From Nostoc sp. S13 (lineage in GTDB: Bacteria; Cyanobacteriota; Cyanobacteriia; Cyanobacteriales; Nostocaceae), in contig NZ_JAQYWQ010000013.1 of assembly GCF_029379315.1 (NCBI RefSeq), positions 22,282 through 86,281 of the forward strand: a stretch of DNA of 64,000 nucleotides. The letters are read 5' to 3'. The position numbers and the translations under genes were made by a program. This document shows positions 9,347-18,222 of the stretch, piece after piece; positions within the stretch are counted from its first letter, which is position 1, and each line of letters begins with the position of its first letter. The notes under the pieces were generated by a model. The model was given only the letters and a program-made list of their open reading frames with translations, was not told the DNA's origin and made no database searches.

Positions 9347-9807
9347 ACGTAGTGTCACCGACCATCTTGATAACAGTCAAATTATGTGGAATTGGTGACA
9401 ATGCTGTTTAGTTAGCCATGTTTAACTCTCAAAGATCCCTTCAACTCTCTTAAAAAAATAGTTGGGGATCAAATTTATAGAGGTAGATTACAAAATCTAA
9501 CAAAAGGTCAACTTTAGTAAACCAAAAGTTGCAATTCATAAACTAAGTGATAATTTAAATAATAGGACACCAAATAAAAGAAAATCAAACTAAAAGGGAA
9601 AATGACTGAGTGTCCCCTGTCATCAGCCCAAGCAAATTTCAGCAGAATCAAATATAGAAGTGGTAAAAAGCCTAACGTAGAAGGCAAAGCCAAATCCCAA
9701 AGGGGAAAAACGCAAGTATGCTGAGTTTGTTAGTTGTTTAATCCACCCTAGTTATTAACTTTCAATTACTTAATTAGTTTAACAATTTGAAACTTGTGAA
9801 CTCGATA

Positions 9808-9835
9808 AAACCTAGTCAACCTCGACTAGGTTTTT
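9808..9835 (+). terminator. Strong rho-independent terminator
   Basis: A perfect 10-bp stem, AAACCTAGTC with GACTAGGTTT, encloses a six-base loop AACCTC and is followed by T residues. No gene immediately upstream explains it, except the aldo/keto reductase remnant more than 450 bases away. It may mark the 3' end of an unannotated small RNA. Confidence 0.7.
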
Positions 9836-9970
9836 GGTATTTTATAGTGATATAATTTTTCTCACTACGGCAGGAAGTGCCGCAATTAACAAAGTATGTT
9901 CAGTTTAATTCCCCTGCCTCTTGTGGCAGCATGTTTTGATGCCTAATTAAAATCCCCGTCACAAAACGTA

Positions 9971-10002
9971 ATTGCGAATTGCGAATTGCGAATTGCGAAT
10001 TG
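9971..10002. repeat. Heptamer tandem repeat (ATTGCGA)
   Basis: Four successive copies of ATTGCGA followed by ATTGG. Confidence 0.75.
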
Positions 10003-10549
10003 GTGTAAAAAAAGAGCTTGTTCAATTGGTGAAGTACAACCAAAATGAGATTAAACTAACAGACTCTCATGGGTGAAATAAGTATTCTCTAATTTATAAT
10101 ACCTTCGCCAAAAATGGCATAAGTTCCATCCTTGACAGATTAAGAATGGAACTATTTGTAAATAAGTAATATTGCTCAAAATCTTCTCAAAAACAGGGGT
10201 GGAATACACTATTTTGGACGTAGCGATCGCTACGTTCAAAGCAGGTATCGCGTCATCAAAAAAAGCATCACTTATTCTGACCCACAAGGTCAATACAGTA
10301 TTTAATTCCATACCCACTGACTGCGTTAATTTGCAGCGTAATTACTATTGACAAAACTAATTTCATCTTCAACTGTCACAATTGAGGTAAGTAAGTAGAG
10401 ATTTAGACAGTAAAACCTCATCGAAACCACCAAAAATAAAATTGTGGAAGCTCAGGCATGAGTAATGGATGCGAATGCTAACATTACCCTGGTAGCCTAA
10501 ACATCTACGGTTAATCCTGTGCATTTCTGGTTATTGCTTACTTCTGACG

Positions 10550-13306
10550 ATGCTTATGACTAAAACAACTAAGATTTTTGGCGCGAATTCTCTAAAAGTT
10601 AAAAGGCAAAAGCAGCTAGGGCGTGGTTCCCCAACTCTTGAAGACGCTGCTTCGGGTTGGGAGAAAACCAGGCTGGCTCAGTTTTTACGTTTACCTTTGT
10701 ACTTCCTGATCGCTTTGCTATGCACCCTTAGTTCACCCGTGCTGGCAAAAGTTTCTGGCTCAAATAATTCCTCATCCCAACTACCAATTAACAGTTTGAT
10801 GTCGCTAGCTGTGGCCGTTGAACCCGCCTCACTACTACAACAGGGCAAAGTTTTATATAATACTGGAAACTTTGCTAAGGCTGTAGAAGTGTTACAACAG
10901 GCTGTCCAAAGATATAAGCAGCAAGGGGAGAGCCTCAGACTGGCAGCGACATTAAGTAATCTTTCCCTAGCTTACCAGCAACTCGGTGCATGGAATCAGG
11001 CACAGCAGGCAATTACAGAGAGCTTAAATTTGCTCAAAGGACAAGATGAAAACCAAAATCTGCAAATATTTGCCCAATCACTGGATATTCAAGGTCGTCT
11101 GCAACTGACAATGGGACGGACGGAGGCGGCTTTAGCAACTTGGCGGCAGACAGAAGAAATTTACAAGGAACTAGATAATAAAAGTGGCGTGGTGCGATCG
11201 CTAATCAATCAAGCACAGGCGTGGCGAACCCAAGGATTTTACCCTCGGTCTGTCAAAACACTCGATCAGGTTAGTCAGACGTTAAAATCTCAATCAGACT
11301 CTATAGAAAAAACAGTGAGTTTGCGATCGCTCGGTGATGCCCTTTTGGTATTGGGCGATTTGGAAAAGTCACGCCAGGTGCTAGAAGAAAGTCTGAAGAT
11401 TGCTCGAAACCTGCAATCAAACGCTGATATTGGGGCTAGTCTGTTTAGCCTGGGAAATAATGCCCGTAAACAACAAGACAAAGCAAAGGCGATCGCCTAT
11501 TATCAACAAACAGTCCAAGCATCTCCCTCACCTCTGACAAAAGTCCAAGCGCAACTGAATCACCTCGGTCTAATCATTGAAGATCAACAATGGGCAAAGG
11601 TTCAAACTCTCTTGCCGTTGATTGAGTCCCAACTCGACCAACTCCCCCTCAGCCGTGCTAGTATTTACGCCCAGGTTAATTTTTCACAAAATCTAACAAA
11701 AGTCAAGAGTGGTGTATTGCAAGCAAGAAGTCAGAATTACTACTCAATATTCAGTACAAAAGACTCAGCACTATTACTCGCCAGGGCCATCCAGCAATCC
11801 CGCAGTTTAGGGGACAATCGGGCACAAGCCTATGCTCTGAAGAGTTTAGGCGGCTTGTACGAAGAAACTGGACAGTGGTCAGAGGCCCAAGACCTTACCC
11901 GGCAAGGATTAGCTTTGGCACAGAGCAGCAATGCACCAGAAATTACCTATATATTAGAGTGGCAGTTAGGTAGATTGCTCTCGGCACAAAAAGATATTAA
12001 TGGGGCGATCGCGGCATATGATGCTGCTGTGGAAACTCTTCAGTCTCTTCGCAAAGATTTAGTAGTCAATAAAGATATAGTCAACCAAGATGTGCAATTT
12101 AACTTCCGGGACAGCGTAGAACCCATCTACCGACAGTCAGTAGAGTTACTGCTGAAATCCCAAGAAGGAAAATCAGATGAAAAAATATTGGAGAAAGTAC
12201 GCCAGAGGATTGAAGCACTCCAACTAGCAGAATTGGACGACTTCTTCCGCGAAGCTTGCCTACAAGGTCAAAGAGTAGCCCTCGATCAAGTAGTAGACAA
12301 AGATAATCCCACGGCTGCCATCCTTTATCCGATTATTCTTCCTAACGAACTCCAGGTAATTGTCAAAATTCCCAAACAACCCCTGCAAAACTACACTACT
12401 CAGATTTCCCACACAGAAGTAGAGAAACTCTTAGTAGAACTGCGAAAAAATCTTGTTAATCCCACCGCTACCAAAGCCGTCCAAACTCACTCACACGAAG
12501 TTTACAACTGGCTGCTCAAACCCATTGAGTCACAATTACAAAAAAGTGGCGTAGATACCCTAGTGTTCGTCCTGGATGGGCCATTACGCAATTTACCAAT
12601 GGCAGCTCTCTATGATGGTAAGCAATATTTAGTAGAGAAATATGCGATCGCTCTGAGTGTGGGTCTGCAACTCCTCGACCCCAAACCGCTAGTAAAACAG
12701 CAGCTAAGAGCGCTAACCGCAGGATTAACTCAGCCACCGCCAGGGTTTTCCAATTTTCCACCATTACTGGGGATCAAATCTGAATTCGAGGGCATTACCA
12801 AAGCAGGAGTCTCGACAACTAGCTTACTAGATGTCGATTTTAAGAAAAAGAATTTAGTGAGGGAAATTGGTGCTGCTTCATTTAACATAGTACATTTAGC
12901 AACCCACGGTCAGTTTAGTTCCCGCCTTGAAGACACTTTTATTTTAGATTTTGATGGTGAGATCAATGTCAAGGATTTTGATACTCTCTTCCGCAGTCAG
13001 GATAAAACCATAGTAGAACTATTAGTTTTGAGTGCTTGTCAGACAGCAGCAGGAGACAGCCGTGCAGCACTTGGTCTAGCAGGAGCGGCTGTACGAGCTG
13101 GGGCACGCAGTACCATCGCCTCCCTATGGCAGATTGATGATGAATCGACGGCAATGTTTGTTAGTGCCTTCTATCGAGAACTCAAGAATGGCAATATATC
13201 CAAAGCCGAAGCTATCCACCGTGCCCAGCTACAACTGCTGAAACATCCTAACTACAAAGCACCAAGCTTTTGGTCTGCCTATGTGTTGATTGGCAATTGG
13301 TTGTAA
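10550..13306 (+). CDS. TPR-CHAT protein (caspase-like protease domain)
   Basis: A 918-residue protein. A hydrophobic segment near residues 45-65 (FLRLPLYFLIALLCTL) ending in VLAK suggests export or a membrane anchor. Tetratricopeptide repeats fill about residues 95-500 (e.g. LLQQGKVLYNTGNFAKAVEV, SLGDALLVLGDLEKSRQVL). The C-terminal CHAT domain (about 620-918) carries the caspase-type dyad: His786 in LATHGQF and Cys830 in LSACQTAAG. It is therefore probably an active cysteine peptidase. In cyanobacteria such proteins often lie beside two-partner-secretion haemagglutinins, and one follows here on the other strand. CHAT-TPR proteins may process or regulate such exported partners; that link is an inference. 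The start is ATG 10550 or 10556. Confidence 0.9.
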   Translation: MLMTKTTKIFGANSLKVKRQKQLGRGSPTLEDAASGWEKTRLAQFLRLPLYFLIALLCTLSSPVLAKVSGSNNSSSQLPINSLMSLAVAVEPASLLQQGKVLYNTGNFAKAVEVLQQAVQRYKQQGESLRLAATLSNLSLAYQQLGAWNQAQQAITESLNLLKGQDENQNLQIFAQSLDIQGRLQLTMGRTEAALATWRQTEEIYKELDNKSGVVRSLINQAQAWRTQGFYPRSVKTLDQVSQTLKSQSDSIEKTVSLRSLGDALLVLGDLEKSRQVLEESLKIARNLQSNADIGASLFSLGNNARKQQDKAKAIAYYQQTVQASPSPLTKVQAQLNHLGLIIEDQQWAKVQTLLPLIESQLDQLPLSRASIYAQVNFSQNLTKVKSGVLQARSQNYYSIFSTKDSALLLARAIQQSRSLGDNRAQAYALKSLGGLYEETGQWSEAQDLTRQGLALAQSSNAPEITYILEWQLGRLLSAQKDINGAIAAYDAAVETLQSLRKDLVVNKDIVNQDVQFNFRDSVEPIYRQSVELLLKSQEGKSDEKILEKVRQRIEALQLAELDDFFREACLQGQRVALDQVVDKDNPTAAILYPIILPNELQVIVKIPKQPLQNYTTQISHTEVEKLLVELRKNLVNPTATKAVQTHSHEVYNWLLKPIESQLQKSGVDTLVFVLDGPLRNLPMAALYDGKQYLVEKYAIALSVGLQLLDPKPLVKQQLRALTAGLTQPPPGFSNFPPLLGIKSEFEGITKAGVSTTSLLDVDFKKKNLVREIGAASFNIVHLATHGQFSSRLEDTFILDFDGEINVKDFDTLFRSQDKTIVELLVLSACQTAAGDSRAALGLAGAAVRAGARSTIASLWQIDDESTAMFVSAFYRELKNGNISKAEAIHRAQLQLLKHPNYKAPSFWSAYVLIGNWL

Positions 13307-13706
13307 TTTTGAGACTGGGGCGATCGTTAGAGAAATTCACGGTTTTACGTTTGCGTACAAATATAGCGTTTCCTAATAAGAATCAGATACAGCTTAATCT
13401 CACCCTGATAAAGAATATAGCGGTTCTCAGTTGAGTGAGGTACAAGAATCATCTCTGGATTCAGCAATGCCGGATTTTATTATGCAGTACTCAATGATTT
13501 GTCTGCTGATGTTGCTGTGGTTGTTCTGAGACAACACCGATGCAATACCGCAAGGTGTCTTGACATCTTCCTTTTTAAGTTTCGTAGTCTTGCGGTGCGT
13601 TATGGCAATTAAGTTAAAAAATTGAGATTTATCGGCATATTTTCGATTTTATATGCCCTAGCGTTCTTTTTTCAACTCTTTACGTCTTATATCTAAACTT
13701 TGCGCC
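13307..13706. other. Intergenic, no gene seen
   Basis: About 400 bases between the CHAT gene and a tandem repeat array. Bases 13540-13610 contain an imperfect inverted repeat around ACACCGATGCAATACCGCAAG and CTTGCGGTGCG. I see no reading frame with family likeness. Confidence 0.45.
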
Positions 13707-13846
13707 TTAAAATCACGATTTTTTTCTTAAAATCACGATTTTTTTCTTAAAATCATGATTTTTTTCTTAAAGTCACGATTTTTTTCTTAAAGTCACGATT
13801 TTTTTCTTAAAATCATGATTTTTTTCTTAAAATCATGATTTTTTTC
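13707..13846. repeat. Seven tandem copies of a 20-bp unit
   Basis: The unit is TTAAAATCACGATTTTTTTC. Seven copies follow without gaps, differing only at two positions (A/G in AAAATC or AAAGTC, and C/T in CACGA or CATGA). Each unit contains a short palindrome (AATCATGATT in the T variants) followed by seven T residues. The array ends precisely at the left end of the element at 13847. Confidence 0.95.
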
Positions 13847-14046
13847 TAGGACTTTCGCACTGTACAAATTTATTATCTTGTGCATCAAGCAGAATACGTC
13901 GTTTCAGGCTTTTAGAAATCATCCTTTGATAAATAGCGTAGGCGCAGCCCGCCGTAGGCATCGCCTAAAAAGTGTCGAAAAATCTAGGTTCAATGGTTGA
14001 AATCCATACTACATATTTAATTTTTCCTGTCAATGCCTAAGTCCTA
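13847..14046. mobile_element. TA-bounded inverted-repeat element 1 (about 200 bp)
   Basis: The left end is TAGGACTTTCGCACTG. The right end, read inverted, is TAGGACTTAGGCATTG. The interior shares AATACGTCGTTT, CTTTT-AGAAATCATCCTTT and the whole right end with a second element at 16759-17048. It contains a GC-rich Nostoc-type insert (GTAGGCGCAGCCCGCCGTAG). It has no coding capacity. It has inserted into or next to the Uma2 remnant on its right. Confidence 0.75.
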
Positions 14047-14047
14047 A

Positions 14048-14215
14048 CCAATACAACCATTCTCGCGTGATTATTTGGTAAGTTTCCCGTTCACGTCCAA
14101 GACCTAAACCAATTTCCGGCATCCAGATTTTATCGCCTGGTTATAAAATATATTCACCATTAACTAAGGGAAATTGGCTATATCGCTGATAGCGATCGTT
14201 TGGCAGATGCTGAGT
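14048..14215 (-). pseudogene. Uma2 family C-terminal remnant
   Basis: Read on the minus strand, this gives LPNDRYQRYSQFPLVNGEYI, then an in-frame TAA (14141-14143), then PGDKIWMPEIGLGLGRERET and YQIITREWLYW. This is the C-terminus of a Uma2 (DUF820) endonuclease-fold protein. The frame runs directly into the repeat element at 14046, which supplies the final stop. No 5' part is visible upstream. Intact Uma2 genes lie at 33814 and 45359. Confidence 0.75.
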
Positions 14216-14295
14216 TGACAAGAGGCAGGGAAAAACCAAAAACGATTATTTTCAAGAATGGTAATAGAGCAACTACCCACTCCGCAATCTAAAAT

Positions 14296-16464
14296 CTAAA
14301 AATCATTACGGCAATTAGCTGGTTTCTCCCACGAACTATGAAGCGTGGTTGTGGGCGCATCAGCTATTAGTACAATCTCTCCTTTTGCATTTCTCACCCA
14401 CCCTTGCGCTTCCACAATCGGCGCTGATGTCGGCCTAGTTGCCTGAGTAGAAACATCTGTACTAATGTGGTTTTCATTCCTTGGGTCGAGAGTTACCCAA
14501 TCAACCAGAACTGCATTAGGAGAAAGAAGATCATAGGGATTGCGGGGTAAACCGCCACGTCCAGTGATCGTAAAACTGCTCTTATTTTGTGCTGTACCCG
14601 CTTGACAGACTTGCGACACTTTAGTATTAACAGGTACGGCTGGTAAATTAATTAATAATCCTCGATAGGGGTCAACATCAAGGGTGTTAATTTTTACAAT
14701 GCCGCTTAAATTAGGACTTATTTGAGAAATTGCCGTAATATCATTTGTCTGAAGTTTACCCGGGTCTGAATCATTAGGGCGCAACCTTTTAAGGTCTTCG
14801 CTAGTTAGTGACGCAATTCCAAAAATCTTAGTAGCCTTGATTGTGACTGTTCCCCCTTTACCATTGTAAGCATTGGCGGTGATGTCGCTGTTTTCATTTG
14901 GTTTAGCGACGATGAAGCCGTCAGGGGCACTAATGGTGATCTTACCGCCATCTCCACCAGCCCCATCAGTGCCTGCTGAGGTAGAAATCTGACTGTTGCG
15001 GCGCAGTAGCAATAAGTCTCGTAGGTTCAAATCAATATTGCCACCATTACCGGAGTTAGCTTGACCACTGAGCTGGCCATTATCCAAATTGATAGAACGA
15101 GCAGTGATTTCTAAATCACCTGCCTTTTTTGTGCCTTGACTGCTCACAGTTATCTCACCGTTATTTAAGACATTTAATTCTTTAGCCTTAACTATGATGC
15201 TTCCCCCATTTCCAGTAGACTCTTTATAAGTGGAAGCTGAAACCTCCGCCCCATCTTGAACAATCAACTGCCCAGTTTTAATCTTCAATTCTCCGGCATT
15301 TCCAGCGCCTTGTGTTACAGTAAACAAGCCACTGGGATAATCATCTCCTGGCAAAGTTCCAATGAGTTGGATAGAGTCCGCAGTTACAGACAACGTTCCT
15401 CCCTGTCCCTGGTTACTAGTGGAAGCTCTAACCTGCGAGCCATCTTGAACAATCAACCGCCCAGTTTCAATCCTTAATTCTCCGGCAGTTGCAGTTCTTG
15501 TTGTCTCAGTTGACAGACTGCTTCCTCCCAAGAGTTCTACTAACTCGGATGCGTTCACCACTAATACTCCTCCCGATTTTGAGACTAGGGTATCAACCGC
15601 AATATATGAACCATCGGCGAGTGTAACGCGCTTGCCTTGTACCTGAATACTACCACCGCCTTCACCACTAGCATCTACTGCTGCATGATTGGTAAGAGAT
15701 ACATCTGCTCGCGCTACACTATCAGGAAAACTTAAGCGGAAATTGTTGTTATCAATGTTCAACCCTACCGCTCCTACTCCTGCCAATCCTCCTAATTCGA
15801 CTCGACCATCTGGAGCAGACATGAACGCTCCTTCTAAATTCACATCGCCTCCCAATAGCACTAAACTCTGACTCTCAAGAACGGATAGAGTTGCTTCATT
15901 GACTTTAATAGGCTGGGATAGAATTTGATTGAATAGAAATGCAGAAGGATTCACTCTCAGCAAGGGGTTAAGCGGATTGACGGGTGAAATCATAGAAAAT
16001 TCTCCACCACCTGGAAACCGGATCGCACTGGCTGTTGTTGCGATAAATGAACCGCCAATAATTAATTGGCAATATCCTCCAAATATAATGCCGTTGGGAT
16101 TTATTAAAAAGAGATTAGCTTTACCTTCAGTTTGAAGTGTTCCCTGGATGTCAGAGGGATTTCCCCCTGTAACTCGCACCAAAATATTGTTGATGGTAGG
16201 GGCGTTATTGAAATTGACTACCTCGTTGCTTTTAACACTAAAGTTGCTGAAACTATGGAATAAATTTGTATTGCCAACGGTTGTACCCCCTGTAATATCC
16301 AAGGTTGTGTTATCCATTCGCTTTACTTGAGTTCCCACAGATGGATCAGGAGTCACCTGAGCGCATGTGCGATCGCCTCCTTCTATTCCAATCGCACCGA
16401 CTAGAATCACCAAGCCCAACAACTTTAAGTGACAACCATAACCAAACCAGTTTCTTAAACTCAC
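14296..16464 (-). CDS. Filamentous haemagglutinin N-terminal (TpsA-type) secreted protein
   Basis: A 722-residue exported protein. Residues 1-35 form a signal peptide (LKLLGLVILVGAIG core). The TPS secretion domain spans about residues 36-270 and carries the hallmark NPNGIIFGG at 122-130. It is followed by a beta-helix of repeated strands such as LIVQDGSQVRAST and LIVQDGAEVSAST. The C-terminus has the conserved cyanobacterial block with cysteines (VSQVCQAG, ANCRNDF) and NPYDLLSPNAV. Such proteins cross the outer membrane through a TpsB pore and act in adhesion or contact; no TpsB gene lies in this window. The gene sits between two related repeat elements (13847 and 16759). Confidence 0.92.
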   Translation of the reverse strand: MSLRNWFGYGCHLKLLGLVILVGAIGIEGGDRTCAQVTPDPSVGTQVKRMDNTTLDITGGTTVGNTNLFHSFSNFSVKSNEVVNFNNAPTINNILVRVTGGNPSDIQGTLQTEGKANLFLINPNGIIFGGYCQLIIGGSFIATTASAIRFPGGGEFSMISPVNPLNPLLRVNPSAFLFNQILSQPIKVNEATLSVLESQSLVLLGGDVNLEGAFMSAPDGRVELGGLAGVGAVGLNIDNNNFRLSFPDSVARADVSLTNHAAVDASGEGGGSIQVQGKRVTLADGSYIAVDTLVSKSGGVLVVNASELVELLGGSSLSTETTRTATAGELRIETGRLIVQDGSQVRASTSNQGQGGTLSVTADSIQLIGTLPGDDYPSGLFTVTQGAGNAGELKIKTGQLIVQDGAEVSASTYKESTGNGGSIIVKAKELNVLNNGEITVSSQGTKKAGDLEITARSINLDNGQLSGQANSGNGGNIDLNLRDLLLLRRNSQISTSAGTDGAGGDGGKITISAPDGFIVAKPNENSDITANAYNGKGGTVTIKATKIFGIASLTSEDLKRLRPNDSDPGKLQTNDITAISQISPNLSGIVKINTLDVDPYRGLLINLPAVPVNTKVSQVCQAGTAQNKSSFTITGRGGLPRNPYDLLSPNAVLVDWVTLDPRNENHISTDVSTQATRPTSAPIVEAQGWVRNAKGEIVLIADAPTTTLHSSWEKPANCRNDF

Positions 16465-16758
16465 AGAACTTGTCTCCTAACCCTTGAAAGTTACTTCATT
16501 GCAAGATAGAACACCACTTTAGGAATAAGAATTAAATAACATACAATTTATGTCCTTGGCTTACCTCACCCTCAATCCCTCTCCTTATAAAGGAGAGGGA
16601 AGCTAGATACAAGATAAAGTTTTGCATTTTATTTAATTCACGTTCCTTAGTAATGCTTGTGCGAACCTTTGCCCCTACCCCTCTCCAGGTAACTCTGCTG
16701 GAAGGTTAGGTTTTTGATTACTAATCCGCTGTTGTGACAGTAGTGACTGGATAAATTT
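16465..16758. other. Promoter-side intergenic of the TpsA gene
   Basis: It contains two copies of CTCACCCTCAATCCCTCTCC-like and CCCCTACCCCTCTCC repeat fragments related to the dispersed CCTAACCCC elements. I see no gene here. Confidence 0.4.
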
Positions 16759-17048
16759 TAGAACTTAGGCGCTTTACCAAAGAATCATCCTGTATATCAA
16801 CCTAAATACGTCGTTTTAGCCTTTTACAAATCACCCTTTATTGCTTGCATAAACTAGCAAAACCACAGCGAAAAGTGTATCGCGTCGGTTCCCACTGATG
16901 CCTGCGGCAACGCCAAAGGCAAACTTTTAGCGACGCAGGAGCGTCACTTTTAAAGACAGGCATCGCAAAAAGGTAATTGAAAAATCTAATTAGAAGCCTT
17001 GAAAATCATACCTGCTATTTTGGCTTTTCTGTCACTGCGTAAGTCCTA
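16759..17048. mobile_element. TA-bounded inverted-repeat element 2 (about 290 bp)
   Basis: The left end is TAGAACTTAGGCGCTTT. The right end, inverted, is TAGGACTTACGCAGTGA. The interior is homologous to the element at 13847-14046 (AATACGTCGTTTTAGCCTTT and CTTTTCTGTCACTGCGTAAG). It is longer because of a GC-rich insertion around 16880-16960 (GATGCCTGCGGCAACGCC). Together the two elements flank the TpsA gene in the same orientation. Confidence 0.7.
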
Positions 17049-17135
17049 AGCTAATGAGCATTTAAGTTGTATAAAAGCAGGGATAGAGCCGCTTAATACA
17101 AGCGAATCATTCTGGAAAAATGAATGACGATTAGC

Positions 17136-17807
17136 TTAAAAATAATTACCAAAGTGAAGGTTAGGAGGTAGCCAAGCTAACTGCTGACTAAGATAATATA
17201 GAGCACCAGTGTTTTCGTTATAGCTTAAATAATCAGGTAATCCGATACCCCCACCAACTATTATTGCAGGAGCTTTATATTCAGATATAGGTATAAAAGG
17301 AGCAAGTGTCACACTCTCACTCGAAACTCTTGTTGATTGTAAAGCATCAGTTGTATACTTAGTAAATTTAATAGCATTTTCAGAAGATTTAATAGAAGCA
17401 AAGGTGTCATAATCCTTGCCACCAGTGAGAATATCATTACCTGATCTAGCTATTAGAGTGTCATCGTCTTTATAACCTTTAGAGATGGCGTCAGTGACAC
17501 TGCTAATAAAAGGGATAGGAGAAGTAGTAATTTCAAGATGATCATCATTAACTGAGAAGTTTGTAATTGTATCAATCCCGCCACCTGAGTAATTCAGGAC
17601 AAAGGTATTTCTACCTGTACCACCAGTGAGAATGTCATCACCATCTCCTCCATCTAAGTAGTTGTCACCCGACCCGCCTATTAGAGTGTCATTACCTCCA
17701 TAGCCGTATATTTGATTGTCTCCTTCAGTCCCAGTTAGATAGTCGTTTCCAGAGGTGCCTTGAATAATTGCCACGTTCCTTACTCGCAGATAAATGAGTG
17801 TTTCCAC
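17136..17807 (-). CDS. RTX-repeat calcium-binding protein (short)
   Basis: A 223-residue protein from a GTG start at 17807; an internal GTG giving [13 protein letters not shown] is an equally good N-terminus. Residues 18-80 hold glycine- and aspartate-rich RTX nonapeptides ([38 protein letters not shown]), which bind calcium and mark proteins exported by type I secretion. A further partial RTX stretch is [13 protein letters not shown]. The C-terminal 90 residues are not recognised. It is short for an RTX protein and may be a fragment. It lies upstream of the TpsA gene on the same strand. A HlyD-type adaptor gene is 7 kb away, but no ABC exporter is visible. Confidence 0.75.
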   Translation of the reverse strand: METLIYLRVRNVAIIQGTSGNDYLTGTEGDNQIYGYGGNDTLIGGSGDNYLDGGDGDDILTGGTGRNTFVLNYSGGGIDTITNFSVNDDHLEITTSPIPFISSVTDAISKGYKDDDTLIARSGNDILTGGKDYDTFASIKSSENAIKFTKYTTDALQSTRVSSESVTLAPFIPISEYKAPAIIVGGGIGLPDYLSYNENTGALYYLSQQLAWLPPNLHFGNYF

Positions 17808-17839
17808 TGTTGATCTTAACTAACAATTAGTATTTAAGT

Positions 17840-17910
17840 GGGCGATACTGGATTTGAACCAGTGACCCCATCCGTGTGAAGGATGTGCGCTACCCCTGTG
17901 ATAATCGCCC
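17840..17910 (-). tRNA. tRNA-Val (anticodon CAC)
   Basis: On the minus strand the acceptor arms GGGCGAT and ATCGCCC pair. The anticodon stem CATCC/GGATG encloses TTCACAC, giving anticodon CAC, which reads GTG. The T-arm is CTGG-TTCAAAT-CCAG. No CCA is encoded. The D arm is unusual: positions 10-13 read TCAC instead of the usual GCTC, so only two of the four D-stem pairs form well with GCGC. It lies just upstream of fbp on the opposite strand. Confidence 0.88.
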
Positions 17911-18222
17911 AATATTTTTAATATTATCAAAACTTACTCAGATTTACGGTTGCAAAAATACATTTAAACAAGGTGTAACCTGAATGCTAGCTGTTGCTCT
18001 TTATATAGCTAGATTTTATGAATATTTTGTAGGATAGACATCTTGTCCGTCCCAATTATGCTAGATAAAGTGTTTCAGTGCGATCGCCTGATTCATTTCT
18101 TTAGTTTATCTAAAGTCGCATCTAAGTTATCAAATTACCTTTCTAAGATAGAAGCAGCAACTATAAGTTGTCATACATGACTAAAACCCAACTAACAGCT
18201 AGTGGCTGCGAATAACACAAAA

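Larger units (their letters stand above)
9347..10549. other. 1.2-kb gene-free region
   Basis: No supportable protein gene. It contains the 3' deletion edge of the aldo/keto reductase remnant, a strong hairpin terminator at 9808-9835, an ATTGCGA heptamer array at 9971-10002, and AT-rich sequence leading to the CHAT gene. An 88-codon minus-strand frame (10051-10317) has no family likeness or good start. A polyadenine- and hairpin-rich stretch at 9590-9720 upstream of the terminator could be a small RNA, but I cannot match it to a known class. Confidence 0.5.

Noticed and set aside
9590..9720. Possible riboswitch (cobalamin or c-di-GMP type)
   Set aside because: Some short blocks look similar, but the conserved core boxes are absent and no gene follows.
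10051..10317. 88-codon minus-strand frame
   Set aside because: No family likeness, no good ribosome site, and it lies in a repeat-rich gap.
13707..13846. CRISPR-like or coding repeat
   Set aside because: The 20-bp units abut without spacers, and translation gives frequent stops or simple sequence.
18202..18222. GTG start for fbp
   Set aside because: ATG 18223 matches the N-terminus I recall for Nostoc FBPase; the GTG would add seven unsupported residues.
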